Part shown: positions 47,821 to 56,149 of the stretch, piece after piece
Layout of the letters: every line of letters begins with the position of its first letter
Position numbering within the stretch: the stretch's first letter is position 1
Origin: Noviherbaspirillum massiliense JC206
Lineage (GTDB): Bacteria > Pseudomonadota > Gammaproteobacteria > Burkholderiales > Burkholderiaceae_D
Assembly: GCF_000312045.1 (NCBI RefSeq)
Contig: NZ_HE978634.1
Location: forward strand, 1,978,098-2,042,097
DNA: 64,000 bases
Reading direction: 5' to 3'
Made by a program: the position numbers and the translations under genes
Notes under the pieces: model-generated
Databases searched by the model: none
Told to the model about the DNA's origin: nothing
The model's input: the letters and a program-made list of their open reading frames with translations, nothing else

Positions 47821-48809
47821 GGCGTGTTATCCACGTGGACCTGATGGAACAGGGTTACTGCCCCACTGTTGCTGTTCGGGACCTGCAACGTGATAGTGAG
47901 GCCGACCAGCCCACTGTGGATGTTGCGGAGGTTGTCGTAATCGAAGCTGCAGCTCACTACACCTGTCGCCAGCAATGCGCTTTTCGGGCTTGTTCCCGCA
48001 CTCAGATTCACTGGTGGCGGGCCTTCCTGGATCGTGTAGTCCCAGTAGCGAGTCAGCGTACCGCCGAGGCCACCTGCACTGCCGTCGCAGTAATAAGTCA
48101 CCGGTGTTGCGACGACCTGGAAGCGCATCGAAGGCGATTTCATGCGCGGCTCCGGCTGGGCGCAAAAGGGATTGGAATCGAGCCTGATCGTGTTGTCGGT
48201 TGGAGTGCTGCTTACTTGAGCTCGATTGCAGGACGCGGTGCAGTTGTAGGCGTCTGCGGGCGCTTGCCCGAGGTTGTAGACGACGACGTAATCGCCGGAG
48301 GCAATCTGCTGTTCTGGGCCGAACGGCGACCCCGAATTGCCGGCCAGGGCAGCGCCGACCACATCAAACTGGCGGTCGCCCGAGGTGCCGTCGCAAGTGT
48401 CGAACCTGAGGGGATTACCAGTCGCCATGTCCTCTTCCGCAAGATAGCGACCACCCGTCTTCGTCAGGAGCAGTTCGAGATACTTACCGTCGGCCGACAC
48501 CCGTATGCTGTTCGGCAGCGCCAGGCGCAGGTCGCGCGCCATGCGGCGCAGCGCAGTGTCGGCAACATCGGTCAGCGCAGCCCGGTCCGCGGAATCGAAG
48601 TAAGCCTGCACCGGTTTAGGGATGAAGATGGCGACCACCGCGGCGATCACGGCGGTGATGACGATCACGATGATCGCCTCAACCAGAGTGAAGCCGTGCT
48701 GGAAGTGGAGTCTGTCGACATGCGAACCCGCAGCTTGCTTTCCGCGTGCACGCTGCCGGTGATGTGATTGCTGGGCCACGTCAAACAAGGAATCGGAACC
48801 TGTCTTCAT
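47817..48809 (-). CDS. mshO: Minor pilin-like protein MshO
   Basis: The 330-residue protein has a long polar leader with prepilin cleavage expected at G39/F40 (HGFTLVEAIIVIVITA), with glutamate at +5, and a PulJ-like globular domain. The long leader before the cut is unusual but common in this group. The start overlaps mshD by four bases. Confidence 0.9.
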   Translation of the reverse strand: MKTGSDSLFDVAQQSHHRQRARGKQAAGSHVDRLHFQHGFTLVEAIIVIVITAVIAAVVAIFIPKPVQAYFDSADRAALTDVADTALRRMARDLRLALPNSIRVSADGKYLELLLTKTGGRYLAEEDMATGNPLRFDTCDGTSGDRQFDVVGAALAGNSGSPFGPEQQIASGDYVVVYNLGQAPADAYNCTASCNRAQVSSTPTDNTIRLDSNPFCAQPEPRMKSPSMRFQVVATPVTYYCDGSAGGLGGTLTRYWDYTIQEGPPPVNLSAGTSPKSALLATGVVSCSFDYDNLRNIHSGLVGLTITLQVPNSNSGAVTLFHQVHVDNTP

Positions 48810-49426
48810 GGCAGCGCGTTCGGAGCATACCGGGTGCGATACCCGTCGAGAGTAATGGAATTGCCCTGGCTATCTGTCACTGTCACCGTGATCATCAGCG
48901 CACTGTCCGCGGGAATCGCGTTCGCGCCATCGGGGAATGCAGCTTGCCGAATCGTCACGCTCGCGTTGTAGGTATTGCCGTCGATGATGAACGACTTGTT
49001 GTTCGCGTCCGTCGAGTAGGCCTTGGGAATGCCGAACTGATTGACGTAGTCGTTGACGTTGTCGTAAGGGCGCTCAGTGCTGCTGCCAGCCTCTATCCCG
49101 GCGTTTTCCAATGTGGCGGCGCTAGTGCAGCCACCGGCAACCACGCCGACGATCGACTTTGTCGCGGTCTCCGCTGCCGGATCAGTCGGATCGCAATAGG
49201 TAAAGCGGGCCAGCTCGATTTCTTCCAGCATCGCTTCGGCTATCGACAATGCCTGCTTGCGCACTTGCGGATCGGCGCTCGACCTGCTCGTCACGTTCAG
49301 CACTGACAGGATGCCGGCGATGCCCACGCTGACGATCACGATGAAGAGAACCAGCTCGATCAGGGTCAGCCCCTGCTCGTGCCTGTTCCGGATGGATCTG
49401 TCAGAAATGCACATAACCCGTTTCAC
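48806..49426 (-). CDS. mshD: Minor pilin-like protein MshD
   Basis: The 206-residue protein has cleavage expected at G19/L20 (EQGLTLIELVLFIVIVS) with glutamate at +5, and a globular domain with cysteines at positions such as YCDPTD. A second in-frame ATG at 49414 would shorten the leader by four residues. The N-terminus overlaps the mshC end. Function is as a minor pilin, by family. Confidence 0.88.
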   Translation of the reverse strand: MKRVMCISDRSIRNRHEQGLTLIELVLFIVIVSVGIAGILSVLNVTSRSSADPQVRKQALSIAEAMLEEIELARFTYCDPTDPAAETATKSIVGVVAGGCTSAATLENAGIEAGSSTERPYDNVNDYVNQFGIPKAYSTDANNKSFIIDGNTYNASVTIRQAAFPDGANAIPADSALMITVTVTDSQGNSITLDGYRTRYAPNALP

Positions 49427-49982
49427 GTTCTACGAATATGTCGCGCGTCACGCCGCCACCGGAAACCGAGATGCGGAGAGTGGCATTGAAGGTGGAGACC
49501 GGCGTGGTATCAGTCGAATTGAATGGCCTGCCGAGCGCATTGAAGTAAAACATGCCGATGCTCGGGAATACGGCATAGGCGACACCATTCGGATTACCCT
49601 CGCAGAACCAGGCTGAATTGTTCGCGCATGCGGCTTTGGTGGTGGCGCTGCCGCTGTTGGCGCCTGCCGGAGCGGGCACGGTGCTGTTGCAGGCTGCATC
49701 GAAACAAAGTGCGGCGCTGCTTCCGTTTAGGCGGACATACACATTCCGGCGCTGGGCGATGGCTACTTTTTGGGCGTAGCTGAGCATGGATTGGACGGTG
49801 TCACCATAGCTGCGAGCGTCGAAGGTGGTACGGTCAAAATAGCGAGGGACGGCGACTGCCGCCAAGATGCCTACGATGATCATCGTGGCAACCAGCTCAA
49901 CAACAGTAAAACCTTGCTCCCTGATCACTCGTCTCTGCTTTTTCAATTGTTGAACCCATCGTCCTTCGCGGGAGACTTGCAT
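49401..49982 (-). CDS. mshC: Minor pilin-like protein MshC (GspH-type)
   Basis: The 193-residue protein starts at the ATG 49982; a TTG at 49994 is also in frame. Cleavage is expected at G24/F25 (EQGFTVVELVATMIIVGILAAVAVP) with glutamate at +5. The rest has a GspH-like domain with four cysteines. It is the first gene after mshA and its following hairpin. Confidence 0.88.
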   Translation of the reverse strand: MQVSREGRWVQQLKKQRRVIREQGFTVVELVATMIIVGILAAVAVPRYFDRTTFDARSYGDTVQSMLSYAQKVAIAQRRNVYVRLNGSSAALCFDAACNSTVPAPAGANSGSATTKAACANNSAWFCEGNPNGVAYAVFPSIGMFYFNALGRPFNSTDTTPVSTFNATLRISVSGGGVTRDIFVERETGYVHF

Positions 49983-50057
49983 GATTTGACGCAAATGGAG
50001 TTTGCATCAAATCCGGTGCACATTTCGTGCGAAGTCGAATATTGGGCGGCCACAATA

Positions 50058-50102
50058 CGAAAGGACGCGCCCGCACCAATTCATGGTGTAAGAGCGCGCC
50101 CT
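50058..50102 (-). terminator. Hairpin between mshA and mshC
   Basis: On the minus strand GGGCGCGCTC pairs with GGGCGCGTCC over 10 bp (with wobbles), with an inner CACC/GGTG stem. Only TTTC follows, so it is probably a leaky terminator or RNA-stabilising hairpin that raises pilin over downstream genes. Confidence 0.55.
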
Positions 50103-50134
50103 CGGAACAGCACTACTTAATCGTTATTCAAACA

Positions 50135-50593
50135 TCAGTTAGTGCAAGGCACGTACGCAGTAGCCGTTTTACCGCCCTTGCTGGTAACCGTGCATTGAAT
50201 GACAGTACTCGCACCAGCGGTACACACTCCCTGCCCTGACACCGCCGAAATTTTGTACTCGTTCGTAGTGTTCGGCGTGGCATTCACCAAGCTAACACTA
50301 CCGGTCAAGAACGTTGTTCTGGCTGCATAAACACTATTAGTGCCTGCGCATGCGTCAGTAGCATCGTCAATCGCTTTCGCACCAGTAGAGGTACCGCTTG
50401 CCGCCTTATATTTTGCATAATTCACTGAACCTGCAGATGAGATCGCCCCAGCAACACCTTGTGTCGTCGCCGTTTCGGCTTCAGAAGACATATCCACAAA
50501 CTTCGGCAGCGCGGTCGCCGCCAAAATCCCCAAAATCACAATGACCACCACCAACTCGATCAGGGTGAAACCCTGTTGTTGTTTGACGCGCAT
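50135..50593 (-). CDS. mshA: Major MSHA pilin MshA
   Basis: The 152-residue prepilin has a short basic leader with cut site G8/F9 (QQGFTLIELVVVIVILGILAATALP), glutamate at +5, and a C-terminal domain with cysteine pairs (CAGTNS..., CTAGAS..C, VPCTN at the end). A strong AGGAG at six bases precedes the ATG, and a hairpin follows the stop: both fit high expression. It follows the mshB-like gene. Confidence 0.92.
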   Translation of the reverse strand: MRVKQQQGFTLIELVVVIVILGILAATALPKFVDMSSEAETATTQGVAGAISSAGSVNYAKYKAASGTSTGAKAIDDATDACAGTNSVYAARTTFLTGSVSLVNATPNTTNEYKISAVSGQGVCTAGASTVIQCTVTSKGGKTATAYVPCTN

Positions 50594-50655
50594 GACTTTC
50601 TCCTAAAAAAAGCGCTTCTTATTTCAGGGCTTCCGCCCCGTGCCCGGGTAAAACC

Positions 50656-51156
50656 TTAACAACCGTCCGTGACGACACTCATGACAGGCGCGATCACGCC
50701 GCCGCTGGCGCTTGTCGTCGCCGCTGAATACGAAATCCTGCAATTGGGTACATTGCCGCCGACCATATCGATCAGGATCGGGTCGGTTGCCGCAGCACCG
50801 GCGGTGATCGTCACTCCATCCGAAGCTGCATTGATCTGGGAGGCGGCGATAATGCCTTCCATCGTCGGCGCGGGAAACTGGTTCACCATCTGTATCGCGA
50901 CGCCATCCATGTTGGTGGTGCCGCCGGTGGATGTGCAAGCAGCCGGGTTGGTCAGGCCAGCCAGGTCGACCAGGCAGTTGGCGCGCGCCAGAGAGGCGGC
51001 AGATTTGACAGAGCCGAAGATCGCCTTGGCTTTTGCGGCGCGCGCCTGGGATTGCAGGCCGATGAAACGCGGAAGCGCGACGGCTGCCATGATGCCGATG
51101 ATAGCGATCACGACTACCAGTTCGATCAGGGTGAATCCGGTCTGCCTTTGGCGCAT
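50656..51156 (-). CDS. mshB: Second MSHA-type pilin, MshB
   Basis: The 166-residue prepilin has cut site G7/F8 (QTGFTLIELVVVIAIIGIMAAVALP), glutamate at +5, and cysteines at positions such as NCLVDL, AACTST, NCRISY and the C-terminal DGC. By position before mshA it corresponds to MshB, but it could be a second MshA paralogue. Confidence 0.85.
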   Translation of the reverse strand: MRQRQTGFTLIELVVVIAIIGIMAAVALPRFIGLQSQARAAKAKAIFGSVKSAASLARANCLVDLAGLTNPAACTSTGGTTNMDGVAIQMVNQFPAPTMEGIIAASQINAASDGVTITAGAAATDPILIDMVGGNVPNCRISYSAATTSASGGVIAPVMSVVTDGC

Positions 51157-51278
51157 TTCAGAAAATTTGTTTCAATTGGTAACAGGTCGAATCATACCCG
51201 TAAAGAAGTGACCTCAGGAAACATTGTTGCGCAATACAGACGACTTCCTACATGAAATTTCTTGTAAGGATGGACGGA

Positions 51279-51842
51279 TCAGAACCAGATATAGGAATGC
51301 ACAGGAACGATGGCTATTCCCTGGGCTTTTGCTTGGGCTTTTCCGTTTCCGGAAGGCGACGAAAATATCGCAGTGACCCTGAAACGGATTGCCGTTTCTG
51401 CTCCGGGGTCGGCTTCGAAGTAGCGTGCAAGCCGGGGAAGGTAAACGAGTTCACGTCGTGCCGTATCGAAGTACCAGTTCCCTGCCGGGATGTCGGCTCG
51501 GGTGGAATCGGCCATCTCGCCAAGGTAGTTGGGCGGCGGCGTCTCCAGCCAGTTGACAGGGTTTTCCTGGAGCAGTGTGCCGGCTTCATTCATCCGGTCG
51601 AGCGTCATCAATTCGGCAATGCGCAGGCGTAGACCGCTGCGCATGTTGATGACCGTGGTCTCCATGGCGATCTTTTCCGCCTGTTCCTGGTAACGCAGCA
51701 GGTAATGAAGGAATACCGCTGCCAGCACACCGGCCAGGATGGTGCACACCCCGAATTCGAAGCGGGAAAAGCCGCCCTCCCGGCTCTTGCGCCCCCTGCG
51801 CAAAAGGCGGTTCGGCTCCGTCATGCCCGGCATTGCCGTCAT
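51279..51842 (-). CDS. mshF: MSHA biogenesis protein MshF
   Basis: The 187-residue protein has a basic N-terminus, one membrane helix (residues ~28-48) and a periplasmic domain. The segment EGGFSRFEFGVC before the helix looks like a prepilin cleavage site with glutamate at +5. That would make it a pilin-like protein, although MshF is not usually described as one. Its start overlaps the mshG end by four bases. Confidence 0.85.
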   Translation of the reverse strand: MTAMPGMTEPNRLLRRGRKSREGGFSRFEFGVCTILAGVLAAVFLHYLLRYQEQAEKIAMETTVINMRSGLRLRIAELMTLDRMNEAGTLLQENPVNWLETPPPNYLGEMADSTRADIPAGNWYFDTARRELVYLPRLARYFEADPGAETAIRFRVTAIFSSPSGNGKAQAKAQGIAIVPVHSYIWF

Positions 51843-53068
51843 TTGTGGATCGCGACCTTGCCAAGGTCCCAGATCGGGAGGAATACGCCGAGCGCGAGGA
51901 TCAGCACCAGGATGCCGAGGCAGACGATCAGGATGGGCTCGATCTGAGACGACAGCGTCTTCAGCTCATAATCGACTTCGCGCTCGTACATGTCGGCGAT
52001 TTCATCCATCAGCTCGTCGAGCTCGCCGGTTTCCTCACCCACCGCGACCATTTGCAGCACGACCGGGGTGAACACGCCGGTCGTCACCGCGGTGCGAAGG
52101 ATGCTCTCGCCCCGCTCGACGCCATCGCGCATCTGTTCGATGCGGCCCGAGATATAGGCATTGTCGACCGTTTGTGCCACCACATTCAGGCCTTGCACGA
52201 TCGGCACGCCGCTCTTGCTCGCCAGCGCGAAGCTGCGGGCGAAGCGCGCCAGCGTGGCTTTCTGCATGATCTTGCCGACGATCGGGATCCGCAGCTTGGC
52301 CTTGTCCCAGCGATACCTTCCTTCCGGGGTGCCGATATAGAACCTGAATCCAAAGAAGGCGGCGATGAGCGCAACCAGAATGTAGGGCCAGGACTGGACG
52401 GTGAAATTCGAGGTGTTGATCAGTATCCGCGTCATCAATGGCAGCTGGGCATTGAAGCCGGCATACACCTTGGCGAATGCAGGAATGACGAACAGGTTGA
52501 TGACTGCAATTGCCACCGTCATGGAGATGACGACGAACATCGGGTAGCGCAGCGCGGTCTTCACCCGCTCGCGCATATCCCGATCAAACTCGAGCTGACC
52601 GAACAGGCGCAGAAAAATCTCTTCCATGCGGCCGGTGGTTTCACCGACGCGCACCATGTTCACGTAAAAGGAGGAGAATACCTCGGGATGGCGGCGGAGC
52701 GACGCCGACAGCTCACGCCCGGCGTCGAGTGATTCGCGGATGTCCTTCAGGACGCGCGCGAACGACTTGTTGATCGCCGACTCCTGCAAGCCCGCGAGGG
52801 CGCGCATGATGGGTACGCCGGCCTTGAGCAAAGTGTGCATCTGCCGGCTGAACATCTGTACGTCGATCGGCCGCACCTTTTCTTCGAACAGCCGCTCCCG
52901 CCAGCCGCCCTCCCCTGCGATGACAGGCTTGCTGGTCGCCACGATTTCGATCGGGGTGAGACCGGTGTTGAAAAGCTGGTCCGCGATCGCGCCGCTGTCC
53001 GCGCTTTCGAGCACGCCTTGCAACAACTCGCCGCGGGCGTTGCGCGCTTTGTAGGCAAAGAAAGGCAC
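51839..53068 (-). CDS. mshG: MSHA inner-membrane platform protein MshG (GspF/PilC family)
   Basis: The 409-residue protein has two T2SSF domains and three membrane helices (about 170-195, 225-245, 377-400). Repeated GVPIMRALAGLQ and GVPIVQGLNVVAQ stretches mark the domain starts, followed by MVRVGETTGRMEEI and MVAVGEETGELDEL. It should anchor the MshE ATPase. It follows mshE after one base. Confidence 0.95.
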   Translation of the reverse strand: MPFFAYKARNARGELLQGVLESADSGAIADQLFNTGLTPIEIVATSKPVIAGEGGWRERLFEEKVRPIDVQMFSRQMHTLLKAGVPIMRALAGLQESAINKSFARVLKDIRESLDAGRELSASLRRHPEVFSSFYVNMVRVGETTGRMEEIFLRLFGQLEFDRDMRERVKTALRYPMFVVISMTVAIAVINLFVIPAFAKVYAGFNAQLPLMTRILINTSNFTVQSWPYILVALIAAFFGFRFYIGTPEGRYRWDKAKLRIPIVGKIMQKATLARFARSFALASKSGVPIVQGLNVVAQTVDNAYISGRIEQMRDGVERGESILRTAVTTGVFTPVVLQMVAVGEETGELDELMDEIADMYEREVDYELKTLSSQIEPILIVCLGILVLILALGVFLPIWDLGKVAIHK

Positions 53069-53069
53069 C

Positions 53070-54773
53070 TTAATCCTCGAACTGGTTGCTGACTCGCATT
53101 GCTTCCGACACGGTGGTCTTGCCCGCCACTACCAGCGCGACTGCATGCCTGCGCAGGGTCTGGCCGGCCATTTGCATATGGGCGACCTTCATGAAATGGG
53201 CCGGATCTTCATGGTTGGCGGCATCGGCGACCGCCTCGGTCATTTCCAGCATTTCATACACGCCGGTGCGTCCCCTGTAGCCGGTTCCGTTGCAGTGCGA
53301 GCATCCACGACCATGCAGGTATTGACGCTGGGCCACCGTTTCCCCGAGCTCGGCCTTCAGCCATTCCTGTTCACTGGCTTTCAGGGTATAGGGTTCGGCG
53401 CAGCTTTCGCAGATCACCCTCACCAGGCGCTGCGCGAGCACTGCCTGGAGCGAAGTCGCTACCATGTAGCGAGGCACGCCCATGTCCAGCAGGCGAACCG
53501 GCGTACTAACGGCGTCGTTGGTATGGAGGGTGGACAGCACGAGGTGACCGGTGAGTGCGGCGCGCATGCCGATCTGCGCGGTTTCCTGGTCGCGCATCTC
53601 GCCCACCAGCACCACGTCCGGATCCTGGCGCAAGGCGGCGCGCAGAACGCGAGCGAAGGTGAGGTCGATCTTTTCATTGACCTGAACCTGGTTGATCCCG
53701 GGCAGCCGGTATTCGACCGGGTCCTCGACGGTAATCAGTTTTCGTTCAGTGGAATTCAGCTCTGCCAGCGCGCCATAGAGGGTGGTCGTCTTGCCGCTGC
53801 CGGTCGGTCCGGTGACCAGTACCAGCCCGTTCGGACGCTCAAGGATGGCGCGAAACCTTTTCAGCATCGCTGCCGGCATGCCGATGGAATCCAGCCTGAG
53901 CGCCCCGCCGCTCTGGTTCAGCAAACGCATGACCACCGATTCGCCATATTGGGTTGGCATGGTCGAGATACGCACATCGACCTGCTGCTGCTTCACCTTG
54001 ATGGCGAAGCGCCCATCCTGCGGAAGCCGCTTCTCGGAGATGTCGAGGCCGGACATGAGCTTCAGGCGCAGCGCCAGGGCCGGCGAGATCTTGATGTCGG
54101 CTTCCGTCTGCAAATGCAGGACACCATCGATGCGGAACCGGATGTGCAGGCGCGCTTCCTGCGGCTCGATATGAATGTCGGATGCCCTGACCTGGGTGGC
54201 GTCGTCGAAAATCGACTGGAGCAGCTTGACGACCGGCGCTTCCTCGATCCCCGGCGCCCCGCCCAAGCCGCCGAAATCCACGTAGCTGTCTCCCAGGTCC
54301 TGCTCCAGCTCCCGGGCGAAGTCGGTGATTTCCTCGGTGCGGCGATAGATGCGGTCGACCGTCTGCAGCAGTTCGCTCTCATTGACCACCGCCAGCTCGA
54401 TGACTCTGCGGGTCAGGCGCGTGATCTCGTCATATGCGAACAAGTCGGTCGGATCGGCGACACCGACGAGCAAGGCCGAGCCGCGGTCTTCCAGGGCAAT
54501 CGCGCGGAAGCGGCGCGCCTGGGTTTCCGGCAGCAGACGGACAATGTCGGGATTGACGTTAAAGAACTTGAGGTTGATGTAAGGGAGATTGAGCTGCTTG
54601 GCGAGCGCGCCGCAGATCTCCTCTTCGGTGACGAAGCCGTTTTCGATGAAAATCCGCCCAAGCTTGCGTCCGGTGCGCTTCTGCTCGGCCAGCGAAAACT
54701 GAAGCTGCTCTTCGGAGAGCAGCTTCTGCTGCACGAGAATTTCACCCAGACGGACTTTTTCCGGCCTTGCCAT
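53070..54773 (-). CDS. mshE: MSHA pilus assembly ATPase MshE
   Basis: The 567-residue GspE/PilB-type ATPase has the N-terminal MshEN c-di-GMP-binding domain, with two adjacent 24-residue motifs (RLGEILVQQKLLSEEQLQFS and KLGRIFIENGFVTEEEICGA begin them). The Walker A GPTGSGKTTTLYG is near 330, the Asp box TVEDPVEYRLPG and Walker B DPDVVLVGEMRD follow, and the zinc-binding four-cysteine region CESCAEP...CSHCNGTG is near 460-495. It is the first gene of the locus. Confidence 0.95.
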   Translation of the reverse strand: MARPEKVRLGEILVQQKLLSEEQLQFSLAEQKRTGRKLGRIFIENGFVTEEEICGALAKQLNLPYINLKFFNVNPDIVRLLPETQARRFRAIALEDRGSALLVGVADPTDLFAYDEITRLTRRVIELAVVNESELLQTVDRIYRRTEEITDFARELEQDLGDSYVDFGGLGGAPGIEEAPVVKLLQSIFDDATQVRASDIHIEPQEARLHIRFRIDGVLHLQTEADIKISPALALRLKLMSGLDISEKRLPQDGRFAIKVKQQQVDVRISTMPTQYGESVVMRLLNQSGGALRLDSIGMPAAMLKRFRAILERPNGLVLVTGPTGSGKTTTLYGALAELNSTERKLITVEDPVEYRLPGINQVQVNEKIDLTFARVLRAALRQDPDVVLVGEMRDQETAQIGMRAALTGHLVLSTLHTNDAVSTPVRLLDMGVPRYMVATSLQAVLAQRLVRVICESCAEPYTLKASEQEWLKAELGETVAQRQYLHGRGCSHCNGTGYRGRTGVYEMLEMTEAVADAANHEDPAHFMKVAHMQMAGQTLRRHAVALVVAGKTTVSEAMRVSNQFED

Positions 54774-54802
54774 ACACGTTCCTTACAAAAAGTTACGTGT
54801 AT
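54772..54802 (-). promoter_or_regulatory. Hairpin over the mshE translation start
   Basis: ATACACGT and ACGTGTAT are perfect 8-base arms around a 15-base loop. On the mRNA the start codon is in the second arm and the ribosome site AAGGA is in the loop. It may limit translation of the first msh gene. Confidence 0.45.
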
Positions 54803-54863
54803 TTTAGGTCCAAACTAGTTGCCGTAGCGAATTGTTTTTGTTGAGGATTTTGGATAATGGCGC

Positions 54864-56108
54864 TTATGCGACATCCAGCGCTTGCCGGAAGTCCTCGACC
54901 AGATCAGCGGTGTCTTCAATGCCCACGGAAACCCGGATCAGTGATTCGGCGATGCCCATGCTGGCGCGCCGCTGTGCCCCCATCTCATAGAAAATCGTGT
55001 GCGCAACCGGGATGACCAGGGTTCGGGTGTCGCCGAGATTGCTGGCCGGGATGGCGATTTTCAGGCGGTTCAGATAGTCGAAGCAATCGATGCCATCTTT
55101 CAGCTCGAAGCTGAACAGGCCGCCATAACTCGCGAAAAGCTCGCTCGCAATTCCATGCTGCGGATGCGAAGGCAGGCCCGGATAGTGGACGGCGGCCACG
55201 CGCGGGTCCTGGCTAAGCATGGTGGCCAGTGCCATCGCATTCTGGCATTCGCGCTCGATGCGCAGTGCCATGGTTTCAGCGCCGACGGCAATGTGATGTG
55301 CCGCTTCCGGAGCAAGCGTGCCGCCGAAATCGCGCAAGGCCTTGGCACGCAGCTGAGCCATGCCCCATTGGGCCGACGGATAACGCTTGTAGTTGTCGAA
55401 AATGTTGGGAAAGCCCGACCAGTCGAACACGCCGGTATCGGTCAGGGCTCCGCCCAGTGCATTGCCATGGCCGCCAATCGATTTGGTCAAGGCATTCACC
55501 ACCAACCCCGCGCCCACTTTCTTAGGCTGAAACAGATAAGGCGACGTCATGGTGTTGTCGACGATGTACAGAATGCCGCGGTCGCGGCACAGTTCACCGA
55601 TACGCTTCAGGTCGGCGACCTGGGTGCGCGGATTGGCGATCGTCTCGACGAACACGACCCGGGTGGATGGCGTGAGTGCCGCCTCGACCTGGCACACATC
55701 GGTCGCGTCCACGAAGGACACATCGATTCCCAAGCCTCCGGCAGTCTGCCACAGGCTGTTGGTGTTCCCGAACAGGAAGGATGACGACACTACATGGTCG
55801 CCCTTGCGCAGCAAGGCCTGCACGACCGCGCCGATGGCTGCCATGCCGGTGGAAAAGCAGACCGTTGCCACGCCCTGCTCCATTTTGGTGATCTTGTCTT
55901 CCAGTGCGGAGACCGTCGGATTGCCTTGCCGCCCGTAGCGGTAGCCGGGCTGCCTGCCCTGGAATACTGCCGCCAGTTCGTGCGCATCCTTGTATCCGAA
56001 TGCAACCGAGGTATGGATGGGTTTGTGCAGCGATCCGTGTTCAATCGGCTTCTGCCGGTCGCCGTGGAGTATGGTGGTGGTGAAGCCGTGCTTGTTTGCG
56101 TCAGTCAT
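54864..56108 (-). CDS. metZ: PLP-dependent trans-sulfuration enzyme, O-succinylhomoserine sulfhydrylase-like
   Basis: The 414-residue Cys/Met-metabolism enzyme has the PLP lysine in the conserved LVVNALTKSIGGHGNALGG near 205, the YRYGRQGNPT segment near 60, and the IVDNTMTSPYLFQP aspartate stretch. The place just after purF is typical for metZ. Cystathionine gamma-synthase cannot be excluded, as the two share the fold. ATG at 56108 chosen; the open frame to 56138 has no support. Confidence 0.75.
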   Translation of the reverse strand: MTDANKHGFTTTILHGDRQKPIEHGSLHKPIHTSVAFGYKDAHELAAVFQGRQPGYRYGRQGNPTVSALEDKITKMEQGVATVCFSTGMAAIGAVVQALLRKGDHVVSSSFLFGNTNSLWQTAGGLGIDVSFVDATDVCQVEAALTPSTRVVFVETIANPRTQVADLKRIGELCRDRGILYIVDNTMTSPYLFQPKKVGAGLVVNALTKSIGGHGNALGGALTDTGVFDWSGFPNIFDNYKRYPSAQWGMAQLRAKALRDFGGTLAPEAAHHIAVGAETMALRIERECQNAMALATMLSQDPRVAAVHYPGLPSHPQHGIASELFASYGGLFSFELKDGIDCFDYLNRLKIAIPASNLGDTRTLVIPVAHTIFYEMGAQRRASMGIAESLIRVSVGIEDTADLVEDFRQALDVA

Positions 56109-56149
56109 GTTCAGAAAAAACCGTAAAACCTGTCTCAATCGGCTGCCAG

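Noticed and set aside
53145-54818. 557-residue open frame on the plus strand
   Set aside because: It lies antisense to mshE, which is a clear gene with Walker motifs.
54803-54863. Promoter for mshE
   Set aside because: TAAAAT near 54810 has no acceptable -35 box at the right distance, so I do not call it.
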